Part shown: positions 1 to 6,685 of the stretch, piece by piece
Layout: the number at the start of each line of letters is the position of its first letter
Position numbering within the stretch: position 1 is the first letter of the stretch
DNA from: Bacteroidales bacterium
Lineage (GTDB): Bacteria > Bacteroidota > Bacteroidia > Bacteroidales > Bacteroidaceae
Assembly: GCA_015060865.1 (NCBI GenBank)
Contig: SUXS01000023.1
Coordinates: 1-44,197, forward strand
DNA length: 44,197 nucleotides
Reading direction: 5' to 3'
Notes under the pieces: model-generated
Database searches by the model: none
What the model was told of the DNA's origin: nothing
What the model saw: only the letters and a program-made list of their open reading frames with translations
Made by a program: the position numbers and the translations under genes

Positions 1-178
1 TCATCACCTGCCGTCGAGTAAGTCGGCGCGAGGCACGCTGGTACCCTACACGCTCCAGTGCAGGGAGCAGTCCGTGGGCGGAGGTGATGTACTTGTGCAG
101 CAGGCGCAAGGCCGAGGAGCGCGGTGCGCCGGGGAAGTAGAGCTGGGCAAGCTCGCTTTTGGTGAGGGACTGAATCAT
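1..178 (-). CDS. DUF4248 family protein (partial, cut by window start)
   Basis: Reading the minus strand from the ATG at 178-176 gives a protein starting MIQSLTKSELAQLYFPG, followed by a basic segment with AHGLLPALERVGYQRASRR and then LTRRQV. It stays open to the window edge, so only about 59 residues are visible. The pattern (I-x-S-x-T-K-S-E-L-A-x-L-Y-F-P at the start and L-T-R-R-Q-V near the end) matches the small Bacteroidales family DUF4248. These proteins look like short DNA-binding helical proteins, but I know of no established function. The gene diverges from an HU-like gene, an arrangement seen repeatedly in Bacteroides genomes, so the two may be functionally linked. The family call is from recognition, not from a search. 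Confidence 0.72.
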   Translation of the reverse strand, partial: MIQSLTKSELAQLYFPGAPRSSALRLLHKYITSAHGLLPALERVGYQRASRRLTRRQVM

Positions 179-363
179 ATGTTTAGTGTTTAGAGTGTAG
201 TGCCAAAAGCTAACGGCCAAGAGCCAAAAGCTTGCAGCTTGCTGCATTTACCCTATAAAGTTACAAAAAAACCGTCACATAATCAATGGTTAACAGATTT
301 ATTTTCAACCTCTTCAAAGATTATTTACAGGGCTTACCGTAACTCTCATCTGCGGAACGTTGC

Positions 364-393
364 CCTACTGCAAGGTGGTACCTTTGCAGTAGG
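364..393 (+). promoter_or_regulatory. Inverted repeat enclosing a TACCTTTG -7 box
   Basis: Arms CCTACTGCAAGG (364-375) and CCTTTGCAGTAGG (381-393) are complementary apart from one bulged base. The right arm contains most of TACCTTTG (379-386), a perfect match to the Bacteroidetes -7 consensus TAnnTTTG. No TTTG box lies at the usual 19-21 bp upstream. If used, transcription would start about 195 bp before the HU-like gene. The palindrome could be an operator over the promoter or a hairpin at the 5' end of the transcript. The rest of the 179-586 spacer holds only AT-rich filler and one palindromic repeat (493-548). Confidence 0.4.
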
Positions 394-492
394 AATTCTG
401 AATTCCCGCATGCGAAATTAACCTTATTTATTAACCCGAATGATGGATTAGAAGATTGCAGTCCGGAGGCAATTCAACATTAGTTGATGTTT

Positions 493-548
493 GGCTGCAC
501 TCGCTGAGAAATTGCAAACAAGTTTGCATTTCGCTCGTTTGCACAAGC
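493..548. repeat. Degenerate copy of the palindromic promoter element
   Basis: This stretch resembles the 72-bp elements at 24459-24530 and 32465-32536. It has a GGC-GC-CTCG left part, a central palindrome GCAAACAAGTTTGC (514-527), then CATTT, CTCG and TTGCAC. The arms differ from the other copies by paired substitutions. Unlike the other two copies it lacks a TAnnTTTG box at its right end, so it is probably not a promoter here. Confidence 0.5.
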
Positions 549-586
549 ATTCATAATTCATAATTCAAAATTCAGAATTAAAAGAC

Positions 587-1003
587 ATGCCTATCAACTA
601 CGCAATCAAGAAAGTGAAGAACCCCAACGGTATCGAAGGTACCCAGTATTTCCACGGCCAAGCCATCAAGACGGGTGAGCTCACCCTGGACAAGCTGGCC
701 CGCCGCATCAACAACAGCACCACCGTGACGCAGACCGACTGCCGCGCCGTGCTCCTCAGCATGAAGGACCACATCATCGAAGCCCTCACCGAAGGTCAGG
801 TGGTGGTGCTCGACGACCTCGGCCGCTTCCAGGTGACCCTACAGGGCAAGTGCTACACCCAGGAGATGATGGCCGAAACTGACTTCGCTCCCGCCTCGAT
901 GATCAAGGGTCACAAGATCGTGTTCCGCCCCGATGCGGCACTCAAGAAGGCCGTGGCTGCGGACTTCTCGCTGAAGCGCATCTCGTCGGAGGCGATGGCG
1001 TAA
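587..1003 (+). CDS. HU family DNA-binding protein (HU-HIG type)
   Basis: The 138-residue product starts MPINYAIKKVKNP. It has the features of the Bacteroidales HU-HIG class: a preceding N-terminal strand (YFHGQAIKTGELTLDKLARRI), a helical dimerisation part, and a beta-arm region V-V-L-D-D-L-G-R-F-Q-V-T (about residues 73-84) corresponding to the GFG-F core of HU. The basic C-terminal part (IKGHKIVFRPDAALKKAV) also fits. It probably binds or bends DNA as a dimer and acts on the nucleoid or as a local regulator; this is inferred from the fold family. It is followed by a smalltalk peptide gene and an M15 peptidase gene and diverges from a DUF4248 gene. The codons are clearly GC-richer than the surrounding AT-rich spacers. 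Confidence 0.88.
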   Translation: MPINYAIKKVKNPNGIEGTQYFHGQAIKTGELTLDKLARRINNSTTVTQTDCRAVLLSMKDHIIEALTEGQVVVLDDLGRFQVTLQGKCYTQEMMAETDFAPASMIKGHKIVFRPDAALKKAVAADFSLKRISSEAMA

Positions 1004-1009
1004 GCCTTG

Positions 1010-1141
1010 GCACGCTGATGACGCGGATTTAAGCGGATGACCGCTGATAATCCTTGACTACGGATTCTTTGATCACGGGCGTCATCCGTGGTCAATAATA
1101 AAGATCTGAGGTCATCTGCTGCATCTGTGTCGTCAGTGTGC
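1010..1141. repeat. 132-bp imperfect inverted-repeat intergenic element
   Basis: The left part (from 1010, GCACGCTGATGACGCGGAT) and the reverse complement of the right part (ending 1141, GCACACTGACGACACAGAT) align over roughly 42 bases with scattered mismatches. Each arm carries a GATGACC word. The element fills most of the spacer between the HU gene and the smalltalk gene and contains no reading frame. Similar CTGATGAC / GATGACC palindromes are common filler in Bacteroidetes genomes. It is a MITE-like or transcript-folding element with no known function. Confidence 0.5.
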
Positions 1142-1183
1142 TATTCATTAATCACTATCATTAAACTCTAAACAACCACAAAC

Positions 1184-1276
1184 ATGAAAGTAAACTGGAA
1201 ACAAGTCCTTAAAATCGTAATCACCGTACTCACTGCCTTGGCTGGTGCCTTGGGCGTAGCTTCCTGTGCGGTATGA
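1184..1276 (+). CDS. Smalltalk family small protein
   Basis: A 30-residue frame starts MKVNWKQVLKIVITVLTALA and ends GVASCAV. Start, length, the K/W-rich head, the hydrophobic stretch and the C-terminal Cys match the Bacteroidales smalltalk family, usually found between an HU-like gene and a cell-wall hydrolase gene, as here. It is a single hydrophobic helix. The segment G-V-A-S-C resembles a lipobox placed only two residues from the C-terminus, so it might be a membrane peptide or a precursor of a lipidated tripeptide; that is inference. Its function is unknown. It is too short for most gene finders, but family recognition and context support it. Confidence 0.8.
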   Translation: MKVNWKQVLKIVITVLTALAGALGVASCAV

Positions 1277-1332
1277 GTACATTGATCCGTGCGCTGCTGC
1301 TACTTGGCAGCGCACTCACCTTTATCGCTTAA
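1273..1332 (+). CDS. Possible 19-residue hydrophobic peptide overlapping the smalltalk stop
   Basis: An ATG overlaps the smalltalk stop codon in an ATGA junction and opens a 19-codon frame, MSTLIRALLLLGSALTFIA, ended by TAA. The product would be a short hydrophobic helix. A 4-base overlap is typical of translational coupling, and this is the only positive sign. There is no family match I can name, and a frame this short can arise by chance. Confidence 0.22.
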   Translation: MSTLIRALLLLGSALTFIA

Positions 1333-1350
1333 TCTCACGCAGGTTTTGCT

Positions 1351-1620
1351 CACGCGAATCTCGCTAATCACGCGAAAATCAGTTCCTATGAATATGCCTC
1401 ACACAGATCTCACAAATCTCACAGAAGCTGCATCGCAGAAAGCTCGCAGCTACCATCCGGCGTGTACACTCGGTGTGCAACACCGACAGCAAGGGCGAAG
1501 CGACTTGCCTTCGTGAGATTGCCTTTAGCCCCTTCGGGCGGCGAACACGTTTCGTGAGATTTGTGTGAGACCAAAATCAATGATGCAAGAAAACTTCGCG
1601 TTTTTCGCGAGATTCGCGTG
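1351..1620. repeat. 270-bp MITE-like element with terminal inverted repeats
   Basis: The outer 14 bases CACGCGAATCTCGC (1351-1364) are matched perfectly in inverse orientation at 1607-1620. Further inward, words built from CTCACAnAtCTCAC recur on both arms. The interior holds a 42-bp stretch (1512-1553) that recurs exactly, inverted, inside the element at 11158-11272, and a GCCC-CTTC-GGGC hairpin. It lies between the smalltalk and M15 peptidase genes and has no convincing frame. This explains most of the 1333-1665 spacer. Confidence 0.55.
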
Positions 1621-1665
1621 CAAAAAAAAGTCCGCGATGCAAGCAAATAAATCATAAATTCAAAC

Positions 1666-2076
1666 ATGAAATATTTTACCATACAAGAACTCACCGCCAG
1701 CGCCACGGCACTGCGCGAGGGCATCGACAATCGCCCATCGAAGTGTGCATACCACCTCTTGCACGTATTAGTAGACCAACTCCTTGACCCCATACGCGAA
1801 GCGTGGGGCGAGCCTATCGTGGTATCCTCAGGCTACCGCTGCAAGCAGCTCAACGCCCTGGTGGGTGGCGTGAAGAACAGCCACCATATCCTTGGCTGTG
1901 CGGCGGACATTATCGCTGGCAACAGGGCCGACCACCGCAAACTGTTCCGCCTCATCGTGAAGATGCAGCAAGAGGGGCGCATCAAGTTCACCCAACTTAT
2001 CCTTGAGGGCGACGGAAGATGGTTACATATCTCCTACGTGCCGGGCAACCTCAAGTGCCAGGTGATTGATGCCTGA
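1666..2076 (+). CDS. M15 family zinc peptidase (D-Ala-D-Ala carboxypeptidase-like)
   Basis: This 136-residue protein has the M15 zinc-site signature S72-x-H74-x-x-G77-x-A79-x-D81 (SHHILGCAAD) and a later WLHIS segment whose H121 is the expected third ligand. The block IVVSSGYRCKQLNALVGG (51-68) is also typical of the family. M15 enzymes cut peptidoglycan stem peptides or terminal D-Ala. There is no signal peptide, which resembles phage endolysins and the cell-wall hydrolases that follow HU-smalltalk genes in Bacteroides. Export would need another route or lysis. It is the last gene of the module and converges on the lipoprotein gene downstream, separated by a hairpin. Confidence 0.88.
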   Translation: MKYFTIQELTASATALREGIDNRPSKCAYHLLHVLVDQLLDPIREAWGEPIVVSSGYRCKQLNALVGGVKNSHHILGCAADIIAGNRADHRKLFRLIVKMQQEGRIKFTQLILEGDGRWLHISYVPGNLKCQVIDA

Positions 2077-2105
2077 TTTGCTCTATCTGTAGGACTGATA
2101 ACAAT

Positions 2106-2140
2106 AATCCCCAACCTTACATTGTGTAGGGTTGGGGATT
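2106..2140. terminator. Hairpin between convergent genes
   Basis: AATCCCCAACC (2106-2116) pairs perfectly with GGTTGGGGATT (2130-2140) around a 13-base loop. It sits between the stop of the M15 peptidase gene and the stop of the convergent lipoprotein gene, so it can serve both directions. There is no clear T-run on either side, so termination efficiency is uncertain. Confidence 0.6.
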
Positions 2141-2144
2141 GATG

Positions 2145-3839
2145 TTATTCGATTTCTTCCTTCATCTCATACTTCTCGCGATAGCCGGGGAAGAAGTCGT
2201 AGTAGTATTCAAAGTCGGTGGGTTCGTTGTCAAATTTTGCCAGTTTGCCCTTTGAGTCGAGGCCGTTCTCCTTCTGCAGGAAGATGAGCGACTCGGGGTA
2301 CCAGTCGAGCAGATAGGGATGGTAGAGCAACCAGTCGGGGGCATTGCCGGTGAAGAAGTTGAGGTTTAGGGTCAGGCGCTTCATCTTGGGCAATATCTTG
2401 GGACGTCCGATGAGGTTCTGCAGGGTGTCGTTACCGGCCAGTTCCTCGGCCGTCCAGGCCTCTACCCCATCTTGGCCTACGGTGAAGTCGGGCACCGAGC
2501 CTTCGATATAGTTGTTTGAAAGGCGCAGCTCTTCGAGGGTGTCCCACAGGAGAAGGCGCTTGAGGGCATCGTTGTCGGCCGTGTTGAAATGGAGTCCAAT
2601 ACCGTTCTCATAGGTATCTTTCTTGCGCAGGTCGTACACTGACCACCGGCGGCATGCGAGTAGGTTGAGCGACTTCAGGTGGGGGAAGTTCTCCTTGGTA
2701 AGCACAGCGGGAATCTCGGTAAAGTTGTTTGAGTTGAGGTCGAGCGTTTCGAGCTTGTCGCCCAACTTGACGAAATCATCGGGTAGCGACACGAGGCCGA
2801 AGGCGCCAATCTGCAGGTGCTTGAGGTACTCCAGTTCGCACACCTCGCTGCCCAGCTCGATGCTGAGGAGCATCGTGTTGACGTTGCTGTAGATGTTCAG
2901 CGTCTCTATATACTTCAAATAACGCACCTCCTGAGGGATGCTTTCCTTGGTGTAGCACATCATGAAGTTGGCTGCGCGCACACGGCCAACAGCCTCACGG
3001 GGTACCTCACCACTGACAATGGCCTTGTCGGTGGCTTCCCACAGGGTGACATCGTCCCAGTGCTGCATGTTTTCCGTCACATCCCACTCATTCATCAGCT
3101 GCAGGCGCTGAGCGATGGTGATGACTGCGAGCGAGTCGCCGGCACGGTCATCGGTGATGGTAGGAGCTGCCTCTTGGGTCACGGTGAGCACGGCAGGGAA
3201 GTCGAGCACATCGTCGGCACTCTGGGGCAGGAAGTGAACCCGGGCGGTACGCTGGGCAAAGCGGGTGTTGATCTTCCAATCGAAGCGCAGGGTGGTAGTG
3301 CGCGGACGCGAACCGCGATCAAGCTCCACATCATACTTGCCCGGAGTGATCCATTCCATAGCTTCACCCTCCTCATACTCTACGCTGACGGTAAAGGGAA
3401 CGTTGGTAGTGACCGTAGCCTCGAAGTAGCGGTTGGCCACGCTGTTGGTAGAGGAGGCAATGGTGAGCTCTGGCTCCTGAAGTGTAATCTGCTTGCCGAA
3501 ACCGCTCTGGCATACCTGCACCGTATAGGTGCCCAAGTCGGACCTGAAGTAGACAGAGGCATCGCGCGAACCGGCGATAAGGGTGGAGTCAATGACAATA
3601 CTGCACACGGTGCTGCCTATGCCATTGGCCGGCGAGATGCTTATCCATGGTTCAGAGGATACGGCGACCCATTCGGATGCCGAGTTCACCCGTAGATATT
3701 CTGTACCACCCTCGGCAGCAATGCTGATGGTATCTTTGTCCATCTCGAAGCCTTGTATCATTCCTTCCTCTTCGTTACAAGCACTAAAGAGAAGGGTGGT
3801 GGCAAGAAATACAAATAATAGTTTAGCGTGCTTAAGCAT
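2145..3839 (-). CDS. Surface lipoprotein with BACON-like and leucine-rich repeat domains
   Basis: This 564-residue protein has a lipoprotein signal (L-F-S-A-C, Cys21) followed by NEEEG, an acidic start typical of Bacteroidales lipoproteins sent to the cell surface. Residues about 40-110 look like a BACON beta-sandwich (EWVAVSSEPWISISPANG), with a second divergent copy at about 125-225. From about 235 on there is a helical lead-in and degenerate LRRs (L-x-x-L-x-L-x-x-N patterns, for example LETLDLNSNNFTEIP). It is the last gene of the SusCD operon, 161 bp after the DUF4458-LRR gene. LRRs suggest binding of protein or glycan at the surface. No catalytic motif is visible. Confidence 0.78.
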   Translation of the reverse strand: MLKHAKLLFVFLATTLLFSACNEEEGMIQGFEMDKDTISIAAEGGTEYLRVNSASEWVAVSSEPWISISPANGIGSTVCSIVIDSTLIAGSRDASVYFRSDLGTYTVQVCQSGFGKQITLQEPELTIASSTNSVANRYFEATVTTNVPFTVSVEYEEGEAMEWITPGKYDVELDRGSRPRTTTLRFDWKINTRFAQRTARVHFLPQSADDVLDFPAVLTVTQEAAPTITDDRAGDSLAVITIAQRLQLMNEWDVTENMQHWDDVTLWEATDKAIVSGEVPREAVGRVRAANFMMCYTKESIPQEVRYLKYIETLNIYSNVNTMLLSIELGSEVCELEYLKHLQIGAFGLVSLPDDFVKLGDKLETLDLNSNNFTEIPAVLTKENFPHLKSLNLLACRRWSVYDLRKKDTYENGIGLHFNTADNDALKRLLLWDTLEELRLSNNYIEGSVPDFTVGQDGVEAWTAEELAGNDTLQNLIGRPKILPKMKRLTLNLNFFTGNAPDWLLYHPYLLDWYPESLIFLQKENGLDSKGKLAKFDNEPTDFEYYYDFFPGYREKYEMKEEIE

Positions 3840-3951
3840 ATGTTCTTATTATCTTTTATCTTTTGTAGTTATAGGGAGTTAAAGGAAGTTATCGCTTCGC
3901 TTTGGTGGAGATAAAGGCCATTAGCTTTTTCGCGCGTAAGGACATTCGGCA

Positions 3952-3992
3952 TTTAACTCCTTTTACCTCCTTTTATCTCCATTTATCTCCTT
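3952..3992. repeat. Pyrimidine-rich TTTAACTCC/TTTATCTCC tract
   Basis: Five imperfect copies of a 9-12 base word (TTTAACTCC, TTTTACCTCC, TTTTATCTCC, ATTTATCTCC) lie head to tail in the spacer between the two LRR lipoprotein genes. Related words occur inverted at 3873-3888 and 3909-3917, so the transcript could fold. On the coding (minus) strand it reads as a series of GGAG-containing words. Nothing else is seen in the 3840-4000 spacer. Confidence 0.45.
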
Positions 3993-4000
3993 AATAAAAA

Positions 4001-6685
4001 TCATTCCAAATCCAAGTAGTCGCATCCACGAATGTCCTGTGTCTTGTCATAGATAAGCAGGTATAGGCCTGCTGCGATATAGTCACACACATCAGACAGG
4101 TTGATGGAGATGTTGGGATTGTCCTTAATCTCGAAGTAGCGGATATAGGGCGATATGGTGTCCTCAATCTTGCGCAGGTCGTTGGAACCGATGTAGAAAG
4201 CACCCAGGCTGGGACAGGTATACAGTCCTGTGGGCCACTCCTTCAACGTGCGGTTACCCTGTTCGTCGCGTTGGTGACGGATGCCGAAGGTAGAGAGGTA
4301 GCCGCCATCGAGCGGTTCGTAGGGGAACTCCGAGAAGCTATTGTAACTGAGGTCGATACCATAGAGATAGGGGATATTGTTCGACCACAAGTCACTGGGC
4401 AGGTCGGTCAGCTTATTGTAGCTGAGGTCGAGCGTCTGCAAGAAATGAGCATACTTACCCGTCATGGAGCCTTCGGGAATACGCTTCATACCATTACCCG
4501 AGAGGATGAGCGTAACCATAGGCGACCCCGTCTTGAAGAGTACGGCCGGCATGGTCTCCAAGCGATTGTACGAGAGCGATACCGATGTGGCATTGATGCC
4601 GTGGTGGTTGTCGCCGTGCTCAAAACCCGTAATCTCGTTGTAGGAGAAGTCCACCGAAGCCATCACATTGACAGACTTGGCATTGAAGATGTCGGGCACC
4701 TCCTTGAGCTTGTTGTGCGTGCAAGAGAAGAGCTCCACATCGAAATAGCCGAAGAAGTAGTCGTAGCCATCCTCTTCCCTATGGCTGGGGATGGTCTCTA
4801 TCTCGTTATAGTCGAGGTATACCTTGGTGAGGTTGATACCCTTGCCAAAGGGGTGGAGGGTTTTGATCTTGTTGTTGGTGCAGTCGAGCATGGCCAGCTT
4901 CTTCATTCGGCTCAGGTACTCGTATTTGGGGAACTCCTCCAGATTGTTGTATCCCATATAGAGAATCTGCAGGCAGTCGCCACTCTTGCCGTCGATGATG
5001 GCCTCCCAGTCGCTCTTGAGCTGCTCGCCGCTGATGCCGCTGTTGCAGGCAATGTTGAGCGACTGCAATTCGGGCACATTGGTCAGCAGGTCCAGAGGCA
5101 GTGCCGTGAGCTTAGGACAGTTGTAGATTTCTATATCGGTCAGCGCAGTCATATTCTCCCAGCTCCACGTCTCGCGTTCACCATAGAAGGGAGAGTCCTC
5201 CTTGACGTCGACAAAGAAGTTCTCTACGGTGATGGGCGAGTTGGCAATGTAGATCTGCTGCAACTCGGTAAGGCGCATCATGGCACGTGAGATTCCGGTA
5301 ATCTGGTTGGTGAGGTTACCCGACTGTACATCCTTGAGTTCTATGCGAGTGCTCTTCAAGATGGGAGCCTGCTTGCCATCGCGGTTGACACCCTCCTGGA
5401 GGATGTCGGAGAGTCCCTCGCGGATATCGCGCTTGAGGAAACGGTTATGGTAGTCCATACGGATACGCTCGCGCTGCTCGGCACTCATGTTGGCACCGGC
5501 ATCCTCAAAGAGATGTCCGCCCAACTTCTCGTCGTGTGTGCCGAGAGAGAGCACCACCAGCTTGTTGAGCTGACCTATGGCGTCGGGCACTACACCACGG
5601 GCACCCATACCGGCCAAGGATAGCGACACCACGCGGCCGTCACCGTCGAGGGTTACGCCCGGCTGCTCGCCCCACATATCGAGGTCTTTGTTGAAGTCCC
5701 AGTTGCAACCGGGAGCCTCGGCCTCGCCATAGTAGCTCCAGTTGGGTCCGTCGAGGGCAAGCCAAATCTCCTTCAGGGCAAGATAGTCCTTGATGTGCTC
5801 GGCCGTCTCGCTCAGCTGGATGGTGACGGGCACCTCCTCGGTGAGCTCATTGTCAGCAACGGTGAATCTCGCTCCATCAGCCACGCTGGCCGCTTCGAGC
5901 ACCGTGCGTGCCTTCTTGTCCGAATAGGTAGTATAGTGCGTTACGGCATACTCACCAGCCTTGAGCCACACCACGGTATCTACGGTATAGTAGGTTGTCT
6001 GAGCATTGTAGCCCGATCCGTCGATAGCGTGGTCATGAAAATCTTCCTGGAACGCCACAAGCACCTTGTTGATGTCTACGCTCTCCCGTGTGTTGACATT
6101 CATCACCGTGAGGCTCACCGCCTTGATATTGCTGAACGGATAGGCCCCTGCCTCACCGGCACGAGTGGCGGTGAATGCCTCGGGCTTGACGAGACGGAAC
6201 GAAGCCTTGCCACGCGGCGTGACATCAACGGAGAGGTTATGGTATACCAGTCCGTCGGGGACGACAGTAAACTGCGACGAAGCCTCATCGGTCATAATCT
6301 CCTCATCCAAGTTGTCATAGAGCGTATAGCCCACCACACGATAGTCTCCCGCCAACAGCTGCAGCTTATCGCTGCGCAGGCCATACTCGGCATTCTCTGC
6401 ATTGTAGGAGTTGAGCACCAGTGTCTGCTCTATCGTAGAGCTTCCATGTTGCATATACACCTTCACCTTATGCGCGTCAGACAGGAAATCCAACGTAGCA
6501 CGCGTGGCACTCTTGGCCGGTGCAGTGTCGTTCTTGTAGAGTTTGAACTGCACATAGCCATACTCTACGTTCTGCAGGTCATCCTTCTCGGCACAGCTTG
6601 TGAAGCCTGCTACCACACATATAAGGAATGCAGCAGCAATAAGTCGGTTGCTAAGTGACAGGTATCTTTTCATATTGTTCATCAT
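4001..6685 (-). CDS. DUF4458 / leucine-rich repeat surface lipoprotein
   Basis: This 894-residue lipoprotein has a lipobox G-F-T-S-C (Cys31) followed by AEKDD. Residues about 38-290 match my recollection of DUF4458 (VEYGYVQFKLYKND near the start, beta-rich, then GKASFRLVKPEA). A linker resembling the N-cap of LRR proteins follows (IWLALDGPNWSYYG, about 306-319), then many LRRs up to about residue 870 (LDLSYNKLTDLPSDL, IDLSYNSFSEFP). Its start overlaps the stop of the upstream gene by 4 bases (ATGA), implying coupled translation. As part of a SusCD operon it probably captures or presents the substrate at the cell surface. No hydrolase motif was seen. Confidence 0.82.
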   Translation of the reverse strand: MMNNMKRYLSLSNRLIAAAFLICVVAGFTSCAEKDDLQNVEYGYVQFKLYKNDTAPAKSATRATLDFLSDAHKVKVYMQHGSSTIEQTLVLNSYNAENAEYGLRSDKLQLLAGDYRVVGYTLYDNLDEEIMTDEASSQFTVVPDGLVYHNLSVDVTPRGKASFRLVKPEAFTATRAGEAGAYPFSNIKAVSLTVMNVNTRESVDINKVLVAFQEDFHDHAIDGSGYNAQTTYYTVDTVVWLKAGEYAVTHYTTYSDKKARTVLEAASVADGARFTVADNELTEEVPVTIQLSETAEHIKDYLALKEIWLALDGPNWSYYGEAEAPGCNWDFNKDLDMWGEQPGVTLDGDGRVVSLSLAGMGARGVVPDAIGQLNKLVVLSLGTHDEKLGGHLFEDAGANMSAEQRERIRMDYHNRFLKRDIREGLSDILQEGVNRDGKQAPILKSTRIELKDVQSGNLTNQITGISRAMMRLTELQQIYIANSPITVENFFVDVKEDSPFYGERETWSWENMTALTDIEIYNCPKLTALPLDLLTNVPELQSLNIACNSGISGEQLKSDWEAIIDGKSGDCLQILYMGYNNLEEFPKYEYLSRMKKLAMLDCTNNKIKTLHPFGKGINLTKVYLDYNEIETIPSHREEDGYDYFFGYFDVELFSCTHNKLKEVPDIFNAKSVNVMASVDFSYNEITGFEHGDNHHGINATSVSLSYNRLETMPAVLFKTGSPMVTLILSGNGMKRIPEGSMTGKYAHFLQTLDLSYNKLTDLPSDLWSNNIPYLYGIDLSYNSFSEFPYEPLDGGYLSTFGIRHQRDEQGNRTLKEWPTGLYTCPSLGAFYIGSNDLRKIEDTISPYIRYFEIKDNPNISINLSDVCDYIAAGLYLLIYDKTQDIRGCDYLDLE

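Noticed and set aside
200..421. 73-codon frame in the DUF4248-HU spacer
   Set aside because: It runs across AT-rich filler and the 364-393 palindrome and resembles no protein.
1666..2076. Prophage endolysin as sign of an integrated phage
   Set aside because: No capsid, tail, holin or integrase genes nearby; the HU-smalltalk-hydrolase module is a regular chromosomal feature of Bacteroidales.
5795..6658. Plus-strand frame opposite the DUF4458-LRR lipoprotein
   Set aside because: No signal, domain or promoter; the opposite strand has a clear lipoprotein.
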